DNA from: JBGAPI01 sp044221335
Lineage (GTDB): Bacteria > Pseudomonadota > Gammaproteobacteria > Xanthomonadales > Ahniellaceae
Direction: 5' to 3'
Length of the DNA stretch: 64,000 nt
NCBI GenBank assembly: GCA_044221335.1
Contig: JBGAPI010000015.1
Coordinates: forward strand, 1 to 64,000
In this document: one piece after another, positions 17,220 to 24,690 of the stretch
Layout of the letters: every line of letters begins with the position of its first letter
Numbering within the stretch: position 1 is the stretch's first letter
The notes under the pieces: model-generated
What the model was told of the DNA's origin: nothing
The model's input: only the letters and a program-made list of their open reading frames with translations
Database searches by the model: none
Made by a program: the position numbers and the translations under genes

Positions 17220-18074
17220 TCACTTGCCGCCGTCGAAGCTCTTGACGTCGAAGCTCGGCGCCTCGGCGAGCACCGACTCGAGACCACGGGCGAGGTCGGT
17301 CGGCGACTGCGCGTCGGTATAGAACGTGCGGCCAGGCTGATTCAGGACATGCTTGTCGCCGATGCAGAAGCCGATGGTGTGCAGCATCACCGGCGACTCC
17401 GACAGCATCGTGCGGACCAGCGGGCTCGGGTCCTCGCTCTGCGGATCGGGCTTGCCGTCGGTCACGACGACCAGGTGGTACTCGCCGTAGCCGAGCTGCT
17501 CGCGTGCCTTTGCGGTCAGCTGTTCGTAGCCCTGGGTCATCGCCGACCGCAGCGGAGTGCCGCCTTCGGCGTGGACCGACTTCAGCGCCGCGATCACGGC
17601 ATCGCGGTTGTTCGCCGCGAGCGGGGAACGCTCGCGGATGCCGTCGGCGTCGAACGCGAGCAGGCCGATGTTGGCCGACGCGGGCACTGCCTTGACGAAA
17701 TCCGACAGGGTGCGGCGGGCGACTTCCATCTTGCTGCTGCCGCCGGCGCATTTGTGCTCCTGCATGCTGCCGGAACCGTCCAGCACGATGTAGTAGTTGG
17801 CAGCGGTGAGGTCGGCGACGGCGGCGACATTGCCCTCGGCCAGCGGCGGCCAGGTGTCGCGGGTCGCCCGGGCGCCGTAGGACGCCGAATCGGCCGTCCG
17901 CGGCCCGTCGTCGGCGAGCCCGCCGACGATCCGGTCGCCACCCGACTGGGTGATCGAGCGGTAGCCGGCGAAGCACAGCGCTCCGACTACGGCCAGCACG
18001 ATCAGGCAGCCGCAGCCGGAGGAACTCTTGTTCTTTCCGCGCGAATCCGCGCGATGGCTCTTGCTCGGTCTCAC
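17220..18074 (-). CDS. Membrane-anchored VWA-domain protein
   Basis: About 284 residues from a GTG at 18074 preceded by GAGGA. The frame runs on to 18335, but that part overlaps the upstream gene. A basic N terminus leads into one transmembrane helix (CGCLIVLAVVGALCFAGY), then a von Willebrand factor A domain in the periplasm. The MIDAS motif is intact (DGSGSMQ), followed by GGTPLRSAMTQGYEQL and VVVTDGKPDP. Cysteines in HKCAGG and GFCIGDKH may form a disulfide. It sits between the two binding-protein/OmpA fusions, suggesting it is a metal-dependent interaction partner in the same complex. Confidence 0.87.
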   Translation of the reverse strand: MRPSKSHRADSRGKNKSSSGCGCLIVLAVVGALCFAGYRSITQSGGDRIVGGLADDGPRTADSASYGARATRDTWPPLAEGNVAAVADLTAANYYIVLDGSGSMQEHKCAGGSSKMEVARRTLSDFVKAVPASANIGLLAFDADGIRERSPLAANNRDAVIAALKSVHAEGGTPLRSAMTQGYEQLTAKAREQLGYGEYHLVVVTDGKPDPQSEDPSPLVRTMLSESPVMLHTIGFCIGDKHVLNQPGRTFYTDAQSPTDLARGLESVLAEAPSFDVKSFDGGK

Positions 18075-18144
18075 TGTCGCATCCTCGTGTGGACGACGGC
18101 GGTGACGGTCGGAGTGGCGGCGGCAATCGCGCCGCCGACCGGCG

Positions 18145-19860
18145 TCACAGCGGCTTGAACACCGAGGACTCGGCCTCGACCTGGATGATGCGGAACTCGA
18201 CCCGCATGTTGTCGCGCCACTCGCGTTCGTTCTTCGGCGCGCAGGGATCCTCGCCGCAGAGTCCGTTCTTCGGCTTGCCGATGCCGTGGCCGACGACCGC
18301 GAACTGCGACTCGTCGAGCGAGATGCTCTTGCCACGGGCGTAGCCGATGATGCTGTCGCGCACCGCGACCGCGCGCGACAGGGACAGGTTCTTGGCCGCC
18401 TGCTTGACCCGGCCCAGGACCACGTCGGGCTTGCCGTCCTTCTTGTCGCGGAGGTAGCCCATGGTGTCCGAATGCCCTTCGACGGTGATCACCGCACCGC
18501 CGTAGGTCGAGGCGAGGTCGACGACCTTGTCGAAGGCCTTCTGGTAGAGGTCCGGAGAGAATCCGTTCTGGTTGGGCTCGAAGAAGATCTCGAACGAGAA
18601 CAGCTCGCCCTGGTCGAGCGTGCCCTGCTGCTGCTTGCGGGTCACCACCGCGGCGACCTGGCCGCTGTCGAAGCGCGGCGCCTCGGTGGTGCCGACGTTG
18701 GCCAGGCCGTTCTTCAGCTTGCCGTAGTCCCAGCCGGCGTTGGCGATCCTGCCGCCGCCGCGCAACAGCCCGAGCGGGGCCAGGCTGCCCTGCGCCTCGC
18801 TGGTCAGTCGATCGAAGCCGCGCGGAAAGGCCGCGTTGGAGAAGAAGTCGACGTTGCCGTCGTAGCCGACGAATTCCGCGTCGCCATACAGACCCTCGGC
18901 GTCGGCGATCGCCTTGTCGCTGTCGAGCAGCAGGCGCGCGCCGGCGCTGAAGATCGCCTTGTAGTCGGCGGCCTTGCCGGTCTTGTTCTTGACGACCGCG
19001 TGCAGCTTCTCCTCGGCGACCAGCAGGCCATGGACGAAGCTCTCGACCTGCTTGCGGTTCTTCTGCAGGTAGTCGGAACGCACCGCGTAGACGTCGGCGA
19101 TGATGCGGTTCGCGGTCTTGGTCGACAGCAGGATCCGCGCGCCCTTGACCGAGCCCTCCGCACCGTTGCCGACGCTGCCGCCGGAGGTCAGCGTCATCGC
19201 GTCCGGGGTGATGACGAAGGCCGCGTCGATGTCCTTCTCGGCGAGTGCCGTCATCGGCGTGTTGGCGCTGCCGGTGAGGTCGGGCAGCCACTTGATGTTC
19301 ACGTCCCTGATGCCGAGGCCGGCGTCGGCCAGGATCTTTGCGAGGTAGTCGACGTGCGGCCCGTAGGCCTGCAGCGCGATCGTCCGGCCCTTCAGGTCCT
19401 TCGCGCTGCCGATGCCGGATTTCACCACCAGCGAGTCGCCGCCGGCCGACCAGGTCATCTGGTAGATCACGACCGGCTTGGTGCGCGGGTCACGGTCCAG
19501 CGCGTCGGCGGCGAGGTTGACCATGCCGACGGTGCCGCGCAGGTACGGCGAGCGGCCGGACAGGTAGGATTCCAGCTGCTTCGCGAACACGTCCTCACGG
19601 ACCAGCTTCAGGTCGAGGCCCTCGGTCGCGAACACGCTGCCGGGCTGGGTCTGGGCCTGGTTGCCGTTGCCGAGGATCGTCGCGATGTCGCCGCCCCAGG
19701 TGATGATCGGCACCTGGGTGGTCCCGGTGGCGACATCCTTCACGGCGGTCGCGCCGACGACGCTCGCCAGCGGCGGCGATTCCACGAATCTGGGCGCAGC
19801 GCCCGCCGTCACGGCAAAACCCAGCAGCAGCGACGCCGTCGCCCCACGCAGCATAGTCAT
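18145..19860 (-). CDS. Exported substrate-binding protein fused to an OmpA domain
   Basis: 571 residues from ATG at 19860 (MTMLRGATASLLLGF), chosen because GGAG lies 7 nt upstream; the nearby ATG at 19866 is too close to it. A signal peptide ends near AGAA. A phosphonate/NMT1-type binding domain follows (ITWGGDIATILGNGN, GRTIALQAYGPHVDYLAKIL), then a C-terminal OmpA-like domain (VDLASTYGGAVITVEGHSD, NLSLSRAVAVRDSIIGYA, DNMRVEFRI). An insertion with two cysteines (LCGEDPCAPKN) lies in the OmpA domain. Unlike the fusion at 15595-17145 it has no membrane anchor, so it could be free or wall-bound. It is the first gene of the minus-strand operon. Confidence 0.85.
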   Translation of the reverse strand: MTMLRGATASLLLGFAVTAGAAPRFVESPPLASVVGATAVKDVATGTTQVPIITWGGDIATILGNGNQAQTQPGSVFATEGLDLKLVREDVFAKQLESYLSGRSPYLRGTVGMVNLAADALDRDPRTKPVVIYQMTWSAGGDSLVVKSGIGSAKDLKGRTIALQAYGPHVDYLAKILADAGLGIRDVNIKWLPDLTGSANTPMTALAEKDIDAAFVITPDAMTLTSGGSVGNGAEGSVKGARILLSTKTANRIIADVYAVRSDYLQKNRKQVESFVHGLLVAEEKLHAVVKNKTGKAADYKAIFSAGARLLLDSDKAIADAEGLYGDAEFVGYDGNVDFFSNAAFPRGFDRLTSEAQGSLAPLGLLRGGGRIANAGWDYGKLKNGLANVGTTEAPRFDSGQVAAVVTRKQQQGTLDQGELFSFEIFFEPNQNGFSPDLYQKAFDKVVDLASTYGGAVITVEGHSDTMGYLRDKKDGKPDVVLGRVKQAAKNLSLSRAVAVRDSIIGYARGKSISLDESQFAVVGHGIGKPKNGLCGEDPCAPKNEREWRDNMRVEFRIIQVEAESSVFKPL

Positions 19861-19991
19861 CGACATTCTCCGGACACCCCAGCCAGCGGCAATGCTCGCA
19901 TAACGCACGCTGTTGGGAACGACCGCCGGGATTTCAAGCGGCCCCTGCCGGTGGTCATCACCCGGAACCGGACGCGTGCCATCATCGCGGA

Positions 19992-21464
19992 ATGAGAGAC
20001 CTGACCGAACTCGAACGCCTGATCGACACCGGCACCCCGCTGGTGTTCGTCGACACTACCGACCTCGCCCGCGTCGAGGAACTCGCCGGCCGGCTGGCGA
20101 CCCGCTCGGGCCGTCCCGCCTTCCGCTGGAGCCTCGCGACCGGCCTCATCCAGGTCGACGGCGGCACCCTGGTACGGGCGGTGACCAAGCCCTCCGACGT
20201 GCTGGCGCACATCCTGGCGGCCGCGGATCCGGCCCTGTACCTGCTGTTCGACCTCCCGGAGTTCCTCGACGAGCCGCTGGTGGTGAGCCAGCTGCGGGAG
20301 GTCGCGACGCGACGGGAGCGGCTCGGCCACAGCGTACTGCTGGCCGGCCCGGAGCTTGACGTCCCGACCACGCTGCGCCCGCACGCCAGCCGCATCGACC
20401 TCGCATTGCCCGGTCCGGAGGAGCTGAAGGCGCTGGTGCTGGAGGAAGCCGAGGCGATCGGCAAGGCGCGCAGCAAGCGGGTGCAGGCCACCCAGGCGGC
20501 GATCGACGCGATCGTGCGCAACCTGACCGGCCTGTCGCGCGCCGATGCGCGACGCCTGATCCGCACCGCGATCGTCGACGACGGCGTGCTGTCCGAGGCC
20601 GATCTTCCCGAAATCCGCACAGCCAAGTACAAGCTGCTCGACCAGGGGGGCGTGCTGTCCTTCGAGCTGAACCCGGTGAAGATCGACGAGGTCGCGGGCC
20701 TCGCCAATCTCAAGCGCTGGCTCGGCGAGCGCCGCAGCGTGTTCACCGCGGAGCAGCCGCTCCCGGGGCTCGACCCGCCGAAAGGGGTGCTGCTGCTCGG
20801 CATCCAGGGTGGCGGCAAGTCCCTCGCGGCGAAGGCGATCGCCGGGGCCTGGGAGCTGCCGCTGCTGCGCCTCGACTTCGCGACGCTGTACAACAAGTAC
20901 TACGGCGAGACCGAACGCAATCTGCGGGAATCGCTGCGAACGGCCGGCGTGATGGCGCCGTGCATCCTGTGGATCGACGAGATCGAGAAGGGTCTCGCCA
21001 GCGAGGGCGACGACGGCGGCCCGGGCAAGCGCCTGCTCGGCACCCTGCTGACCTGGATGGCCGAGCGTCGCGAGAAGATCTTCCTGGTGGCGACCGCCAA
21101 CGACATCGAGTCGCTGCCGCCGGAACTGCTGCGCAAGGGCCGGTTCGACGAGATCTTCTTCGTCGACCTCCCGAAGCCCGAGGCGCGCCAGGAGATCTTC
21201 GCGATCCACCTGAAGAAGCGCGGCCAGGACCCGGCCGGCTTCGACCTGAAGCAGCTGGCGGAGGCCGCAACCGGATTTTCCGGCGCCGAGATCGAACAGG
21301 CGGTGGTGTCGAGCCTGTACGCCGCGCGCGCCGCCGGCGCGCCGCTCGACACCGCGGCGATCGAGAAGGCCGTCACCTCGACGCGACCGTTGTCGGTGGT
21401 GATGGCGGAAAAGATGGCCTACCTGCGCGCCTGGGCGCTGGAACGCACCGTGCTGGCGGATTGA
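19992..21464 (+). CDS. Ycf46-type AAA+ ATPase
   Basis: 490 residues. The N-terminal 230 residues resemble the non-catalytic half of Ycf46/SpoVK-like proteins (VFVDTTDLARVEEL, LYLLFDLPEFLDEP). The AAA+ core has Walker A GIQGGGKS (270-277), Walker B CILWIDEIEK (D329, E330), sensor 1 FLVATAND and the arginine-finger region PPELLRKGRFDEIFFV. It is divergent from the binding-protein/OmpA operon across 131 bp, so the two sides may share control. Being cytoplasmic it cannot touch the periplasmic VWA domain directly, but could act on TelA or XpaC. This link is inferred from position only. Confidence 0.85.
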   Translation: MRDLTELERLIDTGTPLVFVDTTDLARVEELAGRLATRSGRPAFRWSLATGLIQVDGGTLVRAVTKPSDVLAHILAAADPALYLLFDLPEFLDEPLVVSQLREVATRRERLGHSVLLAGPELDVPTTLRPHASRIDLALPGPEELKALVLEEAEAIGKARSKRVQATQAAIDAIVRNLTGLSRADARRLIRTAIVDDGVLSEADLPEIRTAKYKLLDQGGVLSFELNPVKIDEVAGLANLKRWLGERRSVFTAEQPLPGLDPPKGVLLLGIQGGGKSLAAKAIAGAWELPLLRLDFATLYNKYYGETERNLRESLRTAGVMAPCILWIDEIEKGLASEGDDGGPGKRLLGTLLTWMAERREKIFLVATANDIESLPPELLRKGRFDEIFFVDLPKPEARQEIFAIHLKKRGQDPAGFDLKQLAEAATGFSGAEIEQAVVSSLYAARAAGAPLDTAAIEKAVTSTRPLSVVMAEKMAYLRAWALERTVLAD

Positions 21465-21480
21465 GCGGACGCCGGCCATG

Positions 21481-21514
21481 CTGTCATCCCGCTGTCATAA
21501 TCCGGAAACATACT
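21481..21514 (+). promoter_or_regulatory. Pho box and -10 upstream of the DUF47-pit operon
   Basis: Two perfect CTGTCAT heptamers (21481-21487 and 21492-21498) are separated by 4 bp, exactly the layout of the PhoB binding site. A -10-like CATACT follows at 21509-21514, leaving the 10-bp spacing seen where a Pho box replaces the -35. This predicts phosphate-dependent control by PhoB. Whether it activates or represses cannot be read from sequence, but the position favours activation. Confidence 0.8.
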
Positions 21515-21576
21515 TGCGGGCTTGCTGAGTTCCCGCGCTCCGCCCCCGTCCACCGGTTCCGATTCCGAGGTCGACC

Positions 21577-22206
21577 ATGTTCTCCCTGCAAACCATCTTC
21601 GGCAAAGGCGACAAGTTCTTCTCCCTGCTGGAAGCCAGTGCCGAGGCGGCGCACGAATCGACCCGGGCGCTGGTCACCATGCTGTCGACCAAGGGCCGCG
21701 TCGGTTCGCTGGAGGAGTTCGCGCTGGCCCGCTCGAAGGAGAAGGAGCTCGCCGATCAGATCAGCCGCGAGCTGGTCAACACCTTCGTGACCGCGCTCGA
21801 GCGCGAGGACATCGAGGCGCTGGGCGCCGCGCTGTACAAGATCCCGAAGGCGGTCGAACGGTTCGCCGAGCGCTATGCGCTGACCTACGAGCGCCTCGGC
21901 GATGTCGACTTCGCCTCCCGCGCCGCGATGCTCGAGAAGGCCTGCGAAGTGATCGTGCAGATGGTGCGCGAGCTGCGCGCGGGCATGAACCTGGACCTGA
22001 TGAAGTCGCACAACGACCGCCTGCAGGCGATCGAGGCGGAGGCCGACCGGCTGATCCTCGACCTGTACCGCGACCTGTACACCGCCGAGACCGATGCGGT
22101 GAAGTTCCTGCTGCGCCGCGACCTGTTCGAGATCCTCGAGAAGGCGATCGACCGCTGCCGCGATGCCGGCAACGTCGTCTACCACATCGTCCTGAAGAAC
22201 TCCTGA
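21577..22206 (+). CDS. DUF47 PhoU-like protein, partner of Pit
   Basis: 209 residues of the DUF47 (PF01865) family, cytoplasmic helical proteins related to PhoU that are usually encoded with Pit transporters. It starts MFSLQTIFGKGDKFFSLLEA and has helix-rich segments ending YRDLYTAETDAVKFLLRRDLFEILEKAIDRCRDAGNVVYHIVLKNS, typical of the family. It lies 44 bp before pit and 62 bp after the -10 of a Pho box. It probably modulates phosphate uptake by Pit. Confidence 0.9.
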   Translation: MFSLQTIFGKGDKFFSLLEASAEAAHESTRALVTMLSTKGRVGSLEEFALARSKEKELADQISRELVNTFVTALEREDIEALGAALYKIPKAVERFAERYALTYERLGDVDFASRAAMLEKACEVIVQMVRELRAGMNLDLMKSHNDRLQAIEAEADRLILDLYRDLYTAETDAVKFLLRRDLFEILEKAIDRCRDAGNVVYHIVLKNS

Positions 22207-22250
22207 TCGCCGCGCCGCCGCGCGGCGCTCCCGCACCCGAGGAAATCCCG

Positions 22251-23384
22251 GTGACTCTCACCGTCGTCCTGCTGGTCGTCCTGATCGCCCTGGTGTTCGA
22301 ATACATCAACGGCTTCCACGACACCGCCAATTCCATCGCCACCGTGGTGGCGACCAAGGTGCTGACGCCGATGCAGGCGGTGGTGCTCGCCGCGTCGACG
22401 AACCTGGTCGGCGCGCTCGCCGGTGTCGCGGTCGCGAAGACCATCGCCTCGGGCCTGATCGACACCAAGATCGTCGCCGTCAGCGCCGAGATGATCATCT
22501 GCGCGCTGTCCGCCGGCATCCTCTGGAACCTCCTCACCTGGTGGCTGGGCCTGCCCTCGAGCTCAAGCCACGCGCTGATCGGCGGCCTGTGCGGCGCGGC
22601 GGTCGCCGTCGCTGCCGGCGACTTCTCCGCCGTGATCTGGTCGCAGCCGGCCAGCCCCTGGTTCAAGGGCAGCGGCGTGCTGTGGAAGGTGCTGGCGCCG
22701 ATGGTCACCTCGCCGCTGGTCGGCTTCATCGGCGGTCTGCTGGTGATGGGACTGCTGTTCGCGATCATCTCCGGCCTCGCCAGCCTCGGCGGTCGTGCCG
22801 CACGGCTGGTCCGCACCCGCTGGATCAACGCCTTCTTCGGCAAGGCGCAGATCGCGTCGGCCGCCTACATGGGCTATGCCCACGGAAGCAACGACGCCCA
22901 GAAGTCGATGGGCGTGATCGCGCTCGCACTGATCTCGGCGTCCAAGGCCGGCGTTCTGACCGGGCTGCCGTCCTGGCTGTCGTTCCTGGCACCCTCGGCC
23001 GCAGCGATCGAGAAGAACGACATCGACACCTGGATCAAGGTCACCTGCGCCCTGGTGATGGCCGCCGGTACCGCCGCGGGCGGCTGGCGGATCATCAAGA
23101 CCATGGGGCACAACATGGTCAAGCTGCACCCGATCAACGGCTTTGCCGCGGAGACCACCGCAGCCACCGTGATCTCCGTCGCGTCCAGCCTCGGCATCCC
23201 GGTTTCGACCACCCACAACATCTCCTCCGCGATCATGGGTGTCGGCTGCGCGAAGCGCTTCTCGGCGATCCGCTGGACCGTCGTCGAGCGGATGATCTGG
23301 GCCTGGATCCTGACCCTGCCGGCCACCGGCCTGGTCGCCTACGCCCTGGTCAAGCTGTCCAAGGCCCTGGGCTGGATGGCCTGA
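22251..23384 (+). CDS. pit: Low-affinity inorganic phosphate transporter
   Basis: 377 residues from GTG at 22251, preceded by GAGG. PHO4/Pit family signatures occur in both halves: YINGFHDTANSIATVVATK and YMGYAHGSNDAQKSMGVIAL, plus GLPSSSSHALIGGLCG and GIPVSTTHNISSAIMGVG. About ten membrane helices are expected. It imports phosphate with a metal cation, driven by protons. It is co-transcribed with the DUF47 gene from a Pho-box promoter, unlike E. coli pitA, which is generally considered phosphate-insensitive. Confidence 0.95.
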   Translation: MTLTVVLLVVLIALVFEYINGFHDTANSIATVVATKVLTPMQAVVLAASTNLVGALAGVAVAKTIASGLIDTKIVAVSAEMIICALSAGILWNLLTWWLGLPSSSSHALIGGLCGAAVAVAAGDFSAVIWSQPASPWFKGSGVLWKVLAPMVTSPLVGFIGGLLVMGLLFAIISGLASLGGRAARLVRTRWINAFFGKAQIASAAYMGYAHGSNDAQKSMGVIALALISASKAGVLTGLPSWLSFLAPSAAAIEKNDIDTWIKVTCALVMAAGTAAGGWRIIKTMGHNMVKLHPINGFAAETTAATVISVASSLGIPVSTTHNISSAIMGVGCAKRFSAIRWTVVERMIWAWILTLPATGLVAYALVKLSKALGWMA

Positions 23385-23430
23385 TACGAAAACTGTCGTC
23401 GAGTCACAGGACAGACGGCTGGCACCGTCG

Positions 23431-23436
23431 TATGAT
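23431..23436 (+). promoter_or_regulatory. Candidate -10 box for the 23461 gene
   Basis: TATGAT lies 24 nt upstream of the ATG at 23461, in the 76-bp gap after pit. A matching -35 is not obvious. Confidence 0.3.
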
Positions 23437-23460
23437 CGCGATCCTCGGCCGGGGATTTCC

Positions 23461-23817
23461 ATGCGCGCCTCTGTCCTCATCGCCCTCCTGACACTCTCCG
23501 CCGCCGGCTCCCTGCAGGCCGCCGGTGTCGACTGCGTGGCTGACAATCGCGGTGCCGGTGCGCCGATCGCCGCCGTGCCGCGCGCCGAGTTCTATGATCC
23601 GCTGCCGCGGCAGACGCCGCCGGTCACCAAGGAACTGCCCGCGGTGGGAGACCGTCGCGAGGCATCCGCCACGGATCGCGCTCCGGAAAGCGCCAAGCCG
23701 GCCAGTGAGGGCATGGGGTCGGGTCCCGGCGCGGATCCCCGCCACAGTCGCGCCGGTACGACGCCGACGCAGCGGGGCTGGCGTGACGTCCTGCCGGGTC
23801 AGTTGAAGATCCCCTGA
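23461..23817 (+). CDS. Small exported protein of unknown function
   Basis: 118 residues with a clear signal peptide (MRASVLIALLTLSAAGSLQA). The mature part of about 98 residues is proline- and charge-rich with no fold I recognise; it has one cysteine (VDCVADN) and ends DVLPGQLKIP. It ends 3 bp before the MtfA start, so the two genes are probably co-transcribed. No function can be given. Confidence 0.65.
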   Translation: MRASVLIALLTLSAAGSLQAAGVDCVADNRGAGAPIAAVPRAEFYDPLPRQTPPVTKELPAVGDRREASATDRAPESAKPASEGMGSGPGADPRHSRAGTTPTQRGWRDVLPGQLKIP

Positions 23818-23820
23818 TCG

Positions 23821-24573
23821 ATGATCTGGTTGCCGTGGCGGCGCCGCGCGCCGGCGCTGTCGCGTTCCGATTTCGACGCGGCGATCGCGGGGGTCGCGCT
23901 CGCCGCCGGATTGCCCGATGCGCTGCGCGACCGGCTCCATGAGCTCAGCAACGGATTCCTTCGCGGCAAACGCTTCACCGGCGCCGCCGACTTCCTGCCG
24001 TCGCCGCTGCTGACGCATCGCATCGCTGTTCTGGCCTGCCTGCCGCTGCTCGGCGTGGGGCTCGACGCGCTGCCGACCTTCCACCAGCTGATCCTCTATC
24101 CCGGCGCATTCCGGGTCCGGCGCGAGGAGCAGGACGAGGATTCGCTGCTCGTCACGGAATACGACGACGAACTGGCCGGCGAGTCCTGGTCCCACGGCCC
24201 GATCGTGCTGTCCGCGGCGGACGTCGAGGACGACCTCGCCCACCCGCACGACGGCCTCAACGTGGTGATCCACGAGATCGCGCACAAGCTGGACATGGCC
24301 AGCGGCGAGGTCGACGGCATCCCGCCGATGGCGGGGCTCGAACGCCGTCGCCGGTTCCGCACGGCGCTGCAGGCATCCTACGACGTATTCTGCCGCCGGA
24401 TCGACGCCGGCGACGACAGTGCGATCGATCCCTACGCCGGCGAATCGCTCGACGAATTCTTCGCGGTGCTGTCGGAGGTCCTGTTCAGTACACCCGAGGT
24501 CTTGCGCGAGGAGCTTCCGGACGCCTATGCGGCGCTGTCCGACTACTACCGGTGGCCAGCGACGACGGCCTAG
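23821..24573 (+). CDS. mtfA: Zinc peptidase of the MtfA family
   Basis: 250 residues. The catalytic HExxH motif is H151-E-I-A-H155 followed by KLD, and a downstream YAGESLDEFFAVLSEVLFS segment supplies the third zinc ligand region typical of MtfA. In E. coli MtfA is a cytosolic peptidase that binds the repressor Mlc and so affects glucose PTS genes; whether Mlc exists here is unknown. The family motif FHQLILYPGAF is present. It follows the small exported protein by 3 bp. Confidence 0.92.
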   Translation: MIWLPWRRRAPALSRSDFDAAIAGVALAAGLPDALRDRLHELSNGFLRGKRFTGAADFLPSPLLTHRIAVLACLPLLGVGLDALPTFHQLILYPGAFRVRREEQDEDSLLVTEYDDELAGESWSHGPIVLSAADVEDDLAHPHDGLNVVIHEIAHKLDMASGEVDGIPPMAGLERRRRFRTALQASYDVFCRRIDAGDDSAIDPYAGESLDEFFAVLSEVLFSTPEVLREELPDAYAALSDYYRWPATTA

Positions 24574-24690
24574 GAAGCTGCACGGAGGGCGAACGTCGCA
24601 ACGCCGTCGCGGGAGCTCGGATGCCGCCGCACCGCCCCCCGCCCGACGCCGCCCCGTGGACGGGATCGCCGCTGGCGATTCCTGCGGTCC

